Notes: a model not told the origin generated them from the letters alone. A stretch of DNA of 7,783 nucleotides from an uncultured Gemmobacter sp. (GCA_937983495.1 CALKAA010000240.1:1-7783), one strand, 5' to 3'. Counted from the stretch's first letter, positions 1 to 6,465 are shown. Program-made: numbers and translations.

Positions 1-288
1 GGGCGCGGTGCCGATACGCTGATTGGCGGTGCCGGCAATGATACGCTGTCGGGCGGCCTGGGGGCTGATCGCTTTGTCTTTACCGGAGAGTTTGGGCGCG
101 ACGTGATCGAGGATTTCCGCACGGGGGCCGACGTGATCGTTCTGTCAGGCCGGGGTCTGACCTTCCGCACGCTGGAAACCCGCGCGGTGCATAACGGCGA
201 GGATACGATGATCCTGATCGGTCAGAACCGCATCCTGCTGGAAGGCGTGCAGGAGGATGACCTGAGGGCGGATATGTTCGTCTTCTGA
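1..288 (+). CDS. C-terminal part of an RTX (hemolysin-type calcium-binding repeat) secreted protein, 5' truncated
   Basis: The frame is open from the left edge to a TGA at 286-288, giving 95 residues. It opens with three consecutive nonapeptides of the RTX type (GRGADTLIG, GAGNDTLSG, GLGADRFVF). In this family such repeats form a calcium-binding beta-roll. The following segment has the usual post-repeat pattern: a GRDVIEDF turn, then DVIVL, a NGEDT strand and a final ADMFVF. A short hydrophobic or aromatic end like this is typical of alphaproteobacterial RTX proteins exported by type I secretion, where the signal is C-terminal and uncleaved. The functional domain (protease, adhesin, lipase or other) lies outside the window, so no specific activity can be assigned. 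A GTG at 103 could be read as the start of a 61-residue ORF, but it is internal to this protein. A strong terminator follows 19 bases after the stop. The RTX identity is secure; the export route is inferred. Confidence 0.9.
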   Translation, partial: GRGADTLIGGAGNDTLSGGLGADRFVFTGEFGRDVIEDFRTGADVIVLSGRGLTFRTLETRAVHNGEDTMILIGQNRILLEGVQEDDLRADMFVF

Positions 289-307
289 CCCCCTGCCCCA
301 CAAGATG

Positions 308-333
308 AAGGCCCGCCAGATGGCGGGCCTTTT
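308..333 (+). terminator. Rho-independent terminator of the RTX gene
   Basis: A 10-bp perfect stem (308-317 with 322-331, core GGCCCGCC/GGCGGGCC) encloses a 4-base AGAT loop. The last stem bases run into TTTT at 330-333. It begins 19 bases after the RTX stop codon. On the minus strand the same stem lies about 50 bases past the ilvD stop and is followed by TTCATCTTG, a poor T-tract, so it may also slow ilvD transcripts, but less convincingly. Confidence 0.85.
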
Positions 334-376
334 GCCAGAATAGAGACGTTTTCAGCCCTGCCCGATCTCTCTGGCA
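333..376. other. Imperfect inverted repeat between the convergent genes
   Basis: TGCCAGA at 333-339 is the reverse complement of TCTGGCA at 370-376. The inner bases GAGA (343-346) can also pair with TCTC (366-369) across a 3-base bulge. The structure starts 8 bases past the ilvD stop on the minus strand. It has no following T-tract, so it is better read as a possible 3'-end stabilising hairpin for the ilvD mRNA than as a terminator. It could also be chance. Confidence 0.3.
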
Positions 377-383
377 GCCCAGA

Positions 384-2222
384 TCACTCCGGCAGGATCC
401 GCACCGCGCCCTTGTCGGCCGAAGCCGCGAATTGGGCATAGACCTTCAGCGCTGTGGATACCTGACGCTTGCGCGGCTCGGCTGGTTTCCAGCCCTTTGC
501 GTCCTGCGCGGCGCGGCGCGCGGCCAGTTCGGCCTCCGGCACCGCGAGATGGATGCTGCGGTTCGGAATGTCGATCTCGATCCGGTCGCCATCCTGCACA
601 AGGCCGATGGTGCCACCTGCCGCTGCCTCCGGGCTGGCATGGCCGATCGACAGGCCCGAGGTGCCGCCCGAAAACCGCCCATCGGTGATCAGCGCGCAGG
701 CCTTGCCCAGACCTTTCGATTTCAGATAGCTGGTCGGATAGAGCATTTCCTGCATGCCTGGCCCGCCCTTCGGCCCCTCATAGCGGATCACCACCACATC
801 GCCTGCCACAACCTTGCCATTCAGAATGCCATAGACGGCGGCATCCTGGCTTTCAAACACGACGGCCTTGCCGGTGAATTTCAGGATCGATTCATCGACC
901 CCTGCCGTTTTCACGATGCAGCCATCCAGCGCGATATTCCCCTTCAGCACCGCCAGCCCGCCATCCTTGGAGAACGGGGTTTCGGCCGAGCGGATCACGC
1001 CATTTGCGCGGTCGGTGTCCAGATCGGACCAGAGCGAGGATTGCGAGAAGGCGGTTTGCGTCGGCACGCCACCGGGGGCGGCCAGGAAGAGCTTGCGGGC
1101 CTCCGGCGCATTGGACCTGGCGATATCCCAGTGATCAATGGCCGCCCCCAGCGTGGGCGCATGCACGGTGAAGCAATCACGATGGATCAGGCCCGCGCGG
1201 TCCAGCTCGCCCAGAATGGACATGATGCCGCCTGCGCGATGCACGTCCTCGATATGCACATCGGCCTTGTTCGGCGCCACCTTGCACAGGCAGGGCACCT
1301 TGCGGCTCATCCGGTCGATGTCATCCATGGTGAAATCCACCCCGCCCTCGATGGCGGCGGCGAGGATATGCAGCACGGTGTTGGTGGAGCCGCCCATGGC
1401 GATATCGAGCGCGATGGCATTTTCGAAGGCTTGCTTGGTCGCGATGTTGCGCGGCAGGACGCTGGTGTCGTCTTGCTCGTAATAGCGCTTGCACAGATCG
1501 ACCGCGCGGCGGCCTGCCTTGAGGAACAGCTCCTTGCGATAGGCATGGGTCGCCAGCGTCGAACCATTGCCCGGCAGCGAGAAGCCAAGCGCCTCGGTCA
1601 GGCAGTTCATCGAATTGGCTGTGAACATGCCCGAGCACGAGCCGCAGGTCGGGCAGGCGGCCTGTTCGATCGCGGCCACATCGGCATCAGACACCTTGTC
1701 ATCGGCGGCGGCCACCATGGCATCCACGAGGTCGATGGAAATGGTGCGCCCATCCCCCAGCGTGACCTTGCCCGCCTCCATCGGCCCGCCCGAAACGAAG
1801 ATTGCCGGGATGTTCAGCCGCATCGCGGCCATCAGCATGCCGGGGGTGATCTTGTCGCAATTGGAGATGCAGACCATCGCATCGGCGCAATGAGCATTGA
1901 CCATGTATTCGACGCTATCGGCAATCAGCTCGCGCGAGGGCAGCGAATAGAGCATGCCGTCATGCCCCATGGCGATGCCGTCATCCACTGCGATGGTGTT
2001 GAATTCCTTGGCGATGCCGCCCGCGGCCTCGACCTCACGCGCCACCATCTGCCCAAGGTCTTTCAGGTGAACGTGACCCGGCACGAATTGGGTGAAGCTG
2101 TTGACGATGGCGATGATCGGCTTGCCAAAATCGCTGTCCTTCACGCCGGTCGCACGCCAGAGGCCACGGGCCCCCGCCATGTTGCGGCCATGGGTGGTGG
2201 TGCGGGAACGATATGCGGGCAT
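384..2222 (-). CDS. ilvD: Dihydroxy-acid dehydratase IlvD
   Basis: The enzyme dehydrates 2,3-dihydroxy-isovalerate and 2,3-dihydroxy-3-methylvalerate to the 2-keto acids of valine/leucine and isoleucine synthesis in the cytoplasm. The 612-residue product aligns almost end to end with E. coli IlvD (616 residues) as I recall it. It opens MPAYRSRTTTHGRNMAGARG and contains CISNCDKITPG, CPTCGSCSGMF and DGRFSGGTSG. Residues matching the known ligands are present: D81, D123, K124 and E492 for Mg2+, C122 and C196 for the Fe-S cluster, and S518 as catalytic base. The VPGHVH stretch near residue 49 has Gly where plant-type [2Fe-2S] enzymes carry a third Cys, which suggests the oxygen-labile [4Fe-4S] class (inference). 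The ATG at 2222 is chosen because it matches the E. coli N-terminus and has GGAAAG 8 bases upstream. An in-frame TTG at 2279 would add 19 unconserved residues. Only 60 bases separate it from the preceding glycosyltransferase. Confidence 0.97.
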   Translation of the reverse strand: MPAYRSRTTTHGRNMAGARGLWRATGVKDSDFGKPIIAIVNSFTQFVPGHVHLKDLGQMVAREVEAAGGIAKEFNTIAVDDGIAMGHDGMLYSLPSRELIADSVEYMVNAHCADAMVCISNCDKITPGMLMAAMRLNIPAIFVSGGPMEAGKVTLGDGRTISIDLVDAMVAAADDKVSDADVAAIEQAACPTCGSCSGMFTANSMNCLTEALGFSLPGNGSTLATHAYRKELFLKAGRRAVDLCKRYYEQDDTSVLPRNIATKQAFENAIALDIAMGGSTNTVLHILAAAIEGGVDFTMDDIDRMSRKVPCLCKVAPNKADVHIEDVHRAGGIMSILGELDRAGLIHRDCFTVHAPTLGAAIDHWDIARSNAPEARKLFLAAPGGVPTQTAFSQSSLWSDLDTDRANGVIRSAETPFSKDGGLAVLKGNIALDGCIVKTAGVDESILKFTGKAVVFESQDAAVYGILNGKVVAGDVVVIRYEGPKGGPGMQEMLYPTSYLKSKGLGKACALITDGRFSGGTSGLSIGHASPEAAAGGTIGLVQDGDRIEIDIPNRSIHLAVPEAELAARRAAQDAKGWKPAEPRKRQVSTALKVYAQFAASADKGAVRILPE

Positions 2223-2282
2223 GAGTTTGGCTTTCCGGCTGGCGATCTGCGGTGCCAGCAGTGCCGTTTTATGCGGCAAAAA

Positions 2283-3284
2283 TCAACCGCTCTTGGCAAG
2301 TCCCGGGGCTTCGCCGGAGCGGGTCAGGATTTCGGGGTGCTTGCGCCCCATGTGTCCGGTCAGCGCATCCCGCACCGCCAGCCGGATCAGCGCGCGATAG
2401 CGGCGGCGCTCCTCGGGCGGCAACTCGGCGCCTTTCAACAGCCAGCGCGGCAGCAAGGCCAGCAGGATCGGCCAGAACAGCAACGGCCCGGCGGCCAGAC
2501 GATAGACCAGAAACAGATTGCGGTGATGGTAATAGGTTTTCCAGAATGGCCGCATCGCCGCGCCATGCAGGGCAGTGGCGCATTCATGCTCAAAGCGGAT
2601 GCGCGGATCGAACCGATTGGCAAAGCCCGCCTTGGCCAGTCGCAGCGTGTAATGCACATCATCGCCATAGATGAACATGCGCCCATCGGGATAGCCCACG
2701 CGGTCCAGCGCTTCGCGGGGGATGAACTGGCCCACGAAAGAGCCGCCATCGACTGGCAGCACCGTTTCCCCAGCATAGGCCGTATCGGGGAGGTGGAAGG
2801 CCGCGCGCCCGCCACGCCTGAGGAAGGTGGCGGCGAAGGTGTCGCGATGCCAGAACGGATTGCGCCAGGGCCGGTTCATGTCGCAGATCGCGCCATCGGG
2901 AAAGGTGACGGCCCCCAGCACCGCGCCATCGGGGCGCGGATCGGTGGCCCGGAAGGCGGCAATGGCACCGGGCAAGGGCCGGGCGTCATCATCCATCACC
3001 AGATACCAATCGGTGTTGAACCGCGCCCGCGCCGCGCGCAGCCCGGTTTCAAACCCCTGCGCACCGCCACCATTTTCGGCCTGTTCCAGCACCAGAAGGC
3101 GTGGGTCTTTTAGCACGGATTCGTCACTCCGCAGCCATTCGCGCGTGCCATCGGTGGAGCCGTTCTCGATCACCAGCACATGATCCAGCGGCTCGGCCAG
3201 CAGGCGCAGCAGGGTGCGGCGGAATTTCTCCAGCCGGTTATAGGTGACGACAATGGCACAAATCGTGGTTCTGGCGTCTGTCAT
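2283..3284 (-). CDS. Family 2 (GT-A) glycosyltransferase, GlfT/rhamnosyltransferase-like
   Basis: This 333-residue protein is a probable inverting glycosyltransferase that adds a sugar from a nucleotide donor to a growing surface polysaccharide. The N-terminal GT-A fold is clear: CAIVVTYNR (9-17), ENGSTDGT (40-47), NGGGAQGF (71-78), the metal-binding DDD in WYLVMDDDARP (98-100), and GDD at 207-209 where the catalytic acidic residue is expected. YYHHRN (251-256) resembles the YxxRN motif of galactofuranosyl- and rhamnosyltransferase-like members. A hydrophobic stretch at about 264-284 may tether it to the inner membrane. Its ATG overlaps the TGA of the preceding sulfotransferase gene as ATGA (3281-3284), and there is no good ribosome-binding site, so translational coupling is likely. 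An in-frame start at 3374 would add 30 low-complexity residues inside that gene and is rejected. Donor and acceptor sugars cannot be read from sequence. The family assignment is firm; the polysaccharide role comes from the neighbouring kps genes. Confidence 0.9.
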   Translation of the reverse strand: MTDARTTICAIVVTYNRLEKFRRTLLRLLAEPLDHVLVIENGSTDGTREWLRSDESVLKDPRLLVLEQAENGGGAQGFETGLRAARARFNTDWYLVMDDDARPLPGAIAAFRATDPRPDGAVLGAVTFPDGAICDMNRPWRNPFWHRDTFAATFLRRGGRAAFHLPDTAYAGETVLPVDGGSFVGQFIPREALDRVGYPDGRMFIYGDDVHYTLRLAKAGFANRFDPRIRFEHECATALHGAAMRPFWKTYYHHRNLFLVYRLAAGPLLFWPILLALLPRWLLKGAELPPEERRRYRALIRLAVRDALTGHMGRKHPEILTRSGEAPGLAKSG

Positions 3285-5698
3285 GGCTTGCTCTGTTCCA
3301 GACCGCTGAGCGGTGGCAGCCAGCGGTTGAGGTGGCGCGGCTCCCGGCCCTGATGGCGCATCAGATCGACGCAACCCGCCAGCAAGGCCTGGTCCGCGCC
3401 CGGCAACAGCGCCTCCCCCTCTTCGGCGGCAAGCCCGGCACAGAGCCGCCCGAACAGATCCAGAAAGGCCTGGGTGCCACGGCTGGGGGCCGCCACGAAG
3501 GGATAGGCCCCGATATGGCGCCAGGGCTGCGCGGCCAGATGCGCCCGAGGTGTCTCCAGCGCGCGCGGCGCGTTCAGCAGCAGGTCGCGCCCTTTCAGCA
3601 GATCGAACAGCGGAGCGGGTGATGCGGTGAACCGCATGCCCGCCTCGGCCAGCAGCAAGGGCCTGCCATACTGCGCCAGGAACTCGGGCAGGCGCAGGAA
3701 GGGCCGCAGCTTCACCGCCGCCTCCGAAAGACCGGGCGCGTCCTCGAAAGAGTGGCGCAGATGGGGGGCCGCCAGCAGCGGAACATCCGCCGGATTGAGC
3801 AGATGCAGATGCAGCCCTGCCCGGCCCTGCGCGGTTTCGACCAGCCGCACGGCGTGGCGGGCATAGTCTGTGCCGGCCATGCAGATCACCACCAGAGGCA
3901 GCGCGGCATCCGGGCGCGCGGCAGAACAGAAGCGCAGCGGGGGCAAGGCGGGGGCAAGGCCGGGTGTCGCCGCCCAGGCTGCCAGACGGGGCAGATCGCG
4001 CAGCGAAAGCAGCCCCCGAAGCGGCCCCCCTGCCGGGGCTCCTGCCCGGATCGCCTGACGCGCGGCCTCGATCCCGGCATAGGCCGGGGCCAGATCGCCG
4101 CGCAGATAATGGATGCCCGCCTCGGCCAAAGCCGGCAAGGCCCCCCCTGCCCCGTTCAGCGCCTGCAAGGCTTGCCCCAGATCGTCAGCGCGGCCAACCA
4201 GCGCGGCAGGCGGCAGAGCACGCAGCTCCCCTGCCAGATCGCGGGCATGGTGGTGGAAGGTCAGGCTCAGCAGAAATTCAGCCAAAGCCCGGCGCAGCAC
4301 GGGGGCAAGCGCCGGATCGGCCAGGCGCCGCGCCAGATCGCCCGCGCTCAGCGTCACCCTGTCGCGCGGCGAATGCAACAGCACATGACCCAGCCGGCGC
4401 GACAGCGTGGCAGGATCACCGGGCTGGGCCAGCAATGCCTCCAGCTTCTCGGCGCAAATTCCCTGCCCTGCCACCAGAACGGGGGCTGGTTTGGTGACGC
4501 TTTCCGCATGCGCAGAGACGATTTGAGCATCGGGCACAGGCGAAGCGGGCCGGGCTGGAGGCAGGGCAGGTTCTTTCAGCCCGGCCACCCGACGCTGCAC
4601 CAGAAACTGCCTCCAGTCCCCCCCCTCATGCGCCAACATGCCCGCAAGGGTCCGCGTCATCACCTCGAAACCGCGCAGGGTATCGGTCGAATGATGGTCG
4701 GAAGGTTCAAAGGACTGCGCTTCGGGGGGGGCTTCCTCCAGCACCCGGTCCAGCGCGGCGGCCAAAACCGGGCGCCCGGCAAAGAACATGCGGTCGGTCT
4801 CGATCGCATCCTCCAGATAGGCGCTGCGGATCTTGCGCGCCAGCGCCCGATGCAGCGCCAGCCGGGTGCCCGATGACTGCGCCCCGGTTCCCCCCCCCGG
4901 CCCCGGATCACGCCGGGTCGCGGCAAAGCTGAGCGCCAGTTCCCAGCCCATCGCATGACGCAAGCGCTGATCCAGCTTCGCCTCCGAAGCCGCGAGGATC
5001 TGCTGGGCGCGACGCACCAGCACCAGATCCTCCAGGCAAAGCGCCTCATTGGCGGCGGCCCCCTCCTGCGCGCGCACCGGACTGTCCGCCCCGAAGGCGG
5101 TGAGCAGAAAATCACGCAGGATCGAGCCCTCGGCCAACTCCTCGCGCAGCATCGGGCGCACATGCAGGGCGTCCCCGAAACTGTCGCGCCAGGGGGCCAT
5201 CTTTTCCGCATACAGAAAGCGCCGCTGCTTCAAGGCCCGCAGATGGAACTGCCCTGGCGTGCCATCGAACAGCCCGAGTTTCATCTGTTCGGCAAAGCTG
5301 GACAGCACCCGCTCCGCATGCGGGCGCAGATAGCAGATGACCCGATGCTCATCGACATGGGGCAGCATGAATTCTGCCATGACCCGATGCAGCCCGGCGG
5401 GATCGAGGCTTTCAAAGCCCTCGGCAGAAATCACGGTATGGTCATGCTCGCCCGCCGCCATAAGGGCCGCGATCGCCGCCAAGCCAGGCGTTTCCGGCCG
5501 CCCCGGCAACACCTCTCCGGTTGTCAGCCATGTCTCGACATGACGGCAGAGGTAATTATGCGCCATTTGCGCCGGATACAGGATGCGCGCGCCCGGCAGC
5601 TCGACCCGGCCTGCGGCGAAAGCGTCCTGTATCGTGGTCGTGCCGGTCTTGTGATGGCCGATATGGACAATCAGGCGACGGGGAGAGACAGCAGACAT
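3281..5698 (-). CDS. Sulfotransferase fused to a degenerate GT-A-like domain (805 residues)
   Basis: The N-terminal domain (about 1-370) is a PAPS-dependent sulfotransferase. RRLIVHIGHHKTGTTTIQ (7-24) is the 5'-phosphosulfate-binding P-loop with catalytic-type K17. ICYLRPHAERVLSSF (121-135) gives the 3'-phosphate site pair R125 and S133. A Pro/Ala-rich linker (about 376-405) leads to a helical region (about 415-575) with one TPR-like stretch near 523-552. The C-terminal part (about 595-790) resembles GT-A nucleotide-sugar transferases: PLVVICMAG, RLPEFLAQYGRPLLL, then PLFDLL, a PFVAAPSRGTQAFLDLF segment and ADQALLAGC. The expected DxD reads AEAG (684-687), so activity there is doubtful. There is no signal peptide or membrane segment, so it is probably cytoplasmic. 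The ATG at 5698 is chosen because the sulfotransferase fold begins at once and AAAGG lies 6 bases upstream; an ATG at 5740 is possible. Its stop overlaps the next gene. The context suggests sulfation of the exported polysaccharide. The sulfotransferase call is firm; the acceptor is unknown. Confidence 0.85.
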   Translation of the reverse strand: MSAVSPRRLIVHIGHHKTGTTTIQDAFAAGRVELPGARILYPAQMAHNYLCRHVETWLTTGEVLPGRPETPGLAAIAALMAAGEHDHTVISAEGFESLDPAGLHRVMAEFMLPHVDEHRVICYLRPHAERVLSSFAEQMKLGLFDGTPGQFHLRALKQRRFLYAEKMAPWRDSFGDALHVRPMLREELAEGSILRDFLLTAFGADSPVRAQEGAAANEALCLEDLVLVRRAQQILAASEAKLDQRLRHAMGWELALSFAATRRDPGPGGGTGAQSSGTRLALHRALARKIRSAYLEDAIETDRMFFAGRPVLAAALDRVLEEAPPEAQSFEPSDHHSTDTLRGFEVMTRTLAGMLAHEGGDWRQFLVQRRVAGLKEPALPPARPASPVPDAQIVSAHAESVTKPAPVLVAGQGICAEKLEALLAQPGDPATLSRRLGHVLLHSPRDRVTLSAGDLARRLADPALAPVLRRALAEFLLSLTFHHHARDLAGELRALPPAALVGRADDLGQALQALNGAGGALPALAEAGIHYLRGDLAPAYAGIEAARQAIRAGAPAGGPLRGLLSLRDLPRLAAWAATPGLAPALPPLRFCSAARPDAALPLVVICMAGTDYARHAVRLVETAQGRAGLHLHLLNPADVPLLAAPHLRHSFEDAPGLSEAAVKLRPFLRLPEFLAQYGRPLLLAEAGMRFTASPAPLFDLLKGRDLLLNAPRALETPRAHLAAQPWRHIGAYPFVAAPSRGTQAFLDLFGRLCAGLAAEEGEALLPGADQALLAGCVDLMRHQGREPRHLNRWLPPLSGLEQSKP
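3938..3959. repeat. 11-base perfect tandem duplication inside the sulfotransferase gene
   Basis: The 11-base unit CGGGGGCAAGG occurs twice in direct succession (3938-3948 and 3949-3959). In the coding strand it encodes residues around 581-587 (LAPALPP), at the join between the helical region and the GT-like domain. Because 11 is not a multiple of 3, loss or gain of one unit would shift the frame and remove or replace the C-terminal domain. Confidence 0.8.
4618..4625. repeat. Mononucleotide run of eight C (G on the coding strand)
   Basis: Eight consecutive C on the plus strand lie within the sulfotransferase gene, encoding the HEGGDW region near residue 359. A one-base slip would frameshift the protein upstream of its linker and GT-like domain. 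Confidence 0.8.
4724..4731. repeat. Mononucleotide run of eight G (C on the coding strand)
   Basis: Eight consecutive G on the plus strand lie in the sulfotransferase gene, encoding the EEAPPEAQ region near residue 324. This is about 100 bases from the C8 run and 160 bases from the C9 run in the same gene. Confidence 0.8.
4890..4898. repeat. Mononucleotide run of nine C (G on the coding strand)
   Basis: Nine consecutive C on the plus strand form the longest homopolymer in the window. They encode a glycine stretch in DPGPGGGTGAQ (about 264-274), probably a flexible loop in the sulfotransferase domain. The reading frame is intact at this length. Confidence 0.85.
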
Positions 5699-5704
5699 GA
5701 CGGG

Positions 5705-5709
5705 CCTTT
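5705..5709 (-). promoter_or_regulatory. Ribosome-binding site supporting the sulfotransferase start at 5698
   Basis: The minus strand reads AAAGG, then six bases (CCCGTC), then ATG. A competing signal, GGGGG at 5745-5749, lies 4 bases before an in-frame ATG at 5740 and would add 14 residues (MLWPAHLPRQQRPV) ahead of the sulfotransferase fold. The site at 5705-5709 is preferred because the domain begins immediately after the ATG at 5698. Confidence 0.45.
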
Positions 5710-5782
5710 GCTGGCGGGGCAGATGCGCAGGCCAAAGCATGTTTCCCCCGATTAGGCAACCGGGGCAGCGGACAGAGCCCTC

Positions 5783-5798
5783 CATCCGCGACCGGATG
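5783..5798 (-). other. Short hairpin just after the kpsT stop
   Basis: CATCCG (5783-5788) and CGGATG (5793-5798) form a perfect 6-bp stem with a 4-base loop, beginning two bases past the kpsT stop codon. No T-tract follows, so it is not a convincing terminator. It could act as an mRNA processing or stability element between kpsT and the sulfotransferase gene. The rest of the 101-base gap shows only a second weak 5-bp inverted repeat (5746-5750 with 5761-5765). Confidence 0.35.
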
Positions 5799-5799
5799 C

Positions 5800-6453
5800 T
5801 CAGTCCATCAGCGCCTTGTGAACCGCCACGGCCTCTTCCAGATCGGGGAAATAGTAAAGCCGCCCGGATTCCAGCAGCAACGCAGCCTCGCAATAGTCGC
5901 GCAGCGTGCCAAGGTCATGGGTCACGAACAGCCCCCCCGCCGTGCGCATGCGGTCACGAAACACCGCTTTGCTCTTGCGGCGGAATTTCGCATCCCCGAC
6001 GGCTGTCACCTCATCGACCAGATAGGTGTCAAAGGGAATGCCCATCGAGGTGCCAAAGGCCAGACGCGAGCGCATGCCCGAGGAATAGCTGCGCACCGGC
6101 GCGTGGAAATGTGCGCCCAACTCGCAGAAATCTTCGACAAAGCGTTCCAGCTCGTCCGTATCCACACCGTAAACCCGGGCCAGAAAGCGCACATTCTGCG
6201 CCCCTGAAAGATCGCGGTGCAAGGATCCGCCAAGGCCCACCGGCCAGCTGATCCGGCCATCAGAGACGATGCGGCCGCTGTCAGGGCGCAAGGTGCCCGC
6301 CACCATCTGCAACAGGGTAGATTTGCCCGCCCCATTGCGCCCCAGCAGCGCCAGCGATTTGCCGCTGGGCAAGGTGAGGCTCAGATTGTCGACGATCACC
6401 TTGCGGCGATTGCCGACACGAAAACTTTTGCAGAGATTTTCGAAGCGGATCAC
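5800..6453 (-). CDS. kpsT: Capsular polysaccharide ABC transporter ATP-binding protein KpsT
   Basis: This is the nucleotide-binding subunit that powers export of lipid-linked capsular polysaccharide across the inner membrane, working with permease KpsM (not in the window). The 217 residues match the usual KpsT/BexA/CtrD length of about 215-225, with no Wzt-like C-terminal carbohydrate-binding domain. Motifs in order: Walker A GRNGAGKST (38-46), the subfamily stretch ISWPVGLGGSLHRDLSGAQN (68-87), ABC signature YSSGMRSR (123-130), Walker B TYLVDE with D147 and E148, and the H-loop histidine H179 in VTHD. The start is GTG at 6453, with GGAGG exactly 7 bases upstream. It lies 21 bases downstream of the kpsE-like stop, so the two are almost surely co-transcribed. 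A 101-base gap separates it from the sulfotransferase gene. The family is certain. The exported polymer is not deducible, except that the adjacent sulfotransferase suggests it may carry sulfate. Confidence 0.95.
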   Translation of the reverse strand: MIRFENLCKSFRVGNRRKVIVDNLSLTLPSGKSLALLGRNGAGKSTLLQMVAGTLRPDSGRIVSDGRISWPVGLGGSLHRDLSGAQNVRFLARVYGVDTDELERFVEDFCELGAHFHAPVRSYSSGMRSRLAFGTSMGIPFDTYLVDEVTAVGDAKFRRKSKAVFRDRMRTAGGLFVTHDLGTLRDYCEAALLLESGRLYYFPDLEEAVAVHKALMD

Positions 6454-6460
6454 CTGGCCC

Positions 6461-6465
6461 CCTCC
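6461..6465 (-). promoter_or_regulatory. Strong Shine-Dalgarno site for kpsT
   Basis: The minus strand reads GGAGG, then GGGCCAG (7 bases), then GTG at 6453. The whole 21-base gap after the kpsE-like stop is purine-rich. This fixes the GTG as the kpsT start; there is no ATG in frame nearby. Confidence 0.8.

Noticed and set aside
103..288. Independent 61-residue protein from the GTG at 103
   Set aside because: The same frame is open to the left edge and encodes RTX repeats directly upstream, so this is the tail of a larger protein.
2223..2279. TTG-initiated 19-residue N-terminal extension of ilvD
   Set aside because: The ATG at 2222 matches the start of E. coli IlvD exactly (MPxYRSxTTTHGRN); the extension is not part of the family.
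432..3113. 893-residue plus-strand ORF spanning ilvD and most of the glycosyltransferase gene
   Set aside because: It is antisense to two strongly recognisable proteins, crosses their boundary, and has the His/Arg/Gln/Gly-rich, domain-free composition typical of the complement of GC-rich genes.
3285..3374. Upstream start adding 30 residues to the glycosyltransferase
   Set aside because: It would lie inside the preceding gene and encodes a Pro/Ala/Ser-rich stretch before the conserved first strand; the ATGA overlap start is more natural.
3752..4876. 374-residue plus-strand ORF within the sulfotransferase gene
   Set aside because: The Gln/Arg-rich product has no recognisable motif and lies opposite a coding frame with clear domain structure; a shadow of codon bias.
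4955..5755. 266-residue plus-strand ORF opposite the sulfotransferase domain
   Set aside because: It is antisense to the conserved P-loop region and has no plausible motif or ribosome-binding context.
5699..5893. Start at 5893 for the sulfotransferase protein
   Set aside because: It would overlap the end of kpsT by 94 bases and add 65 Arg/Gly-rich residues unlike any sulfotransferase N-terminus.
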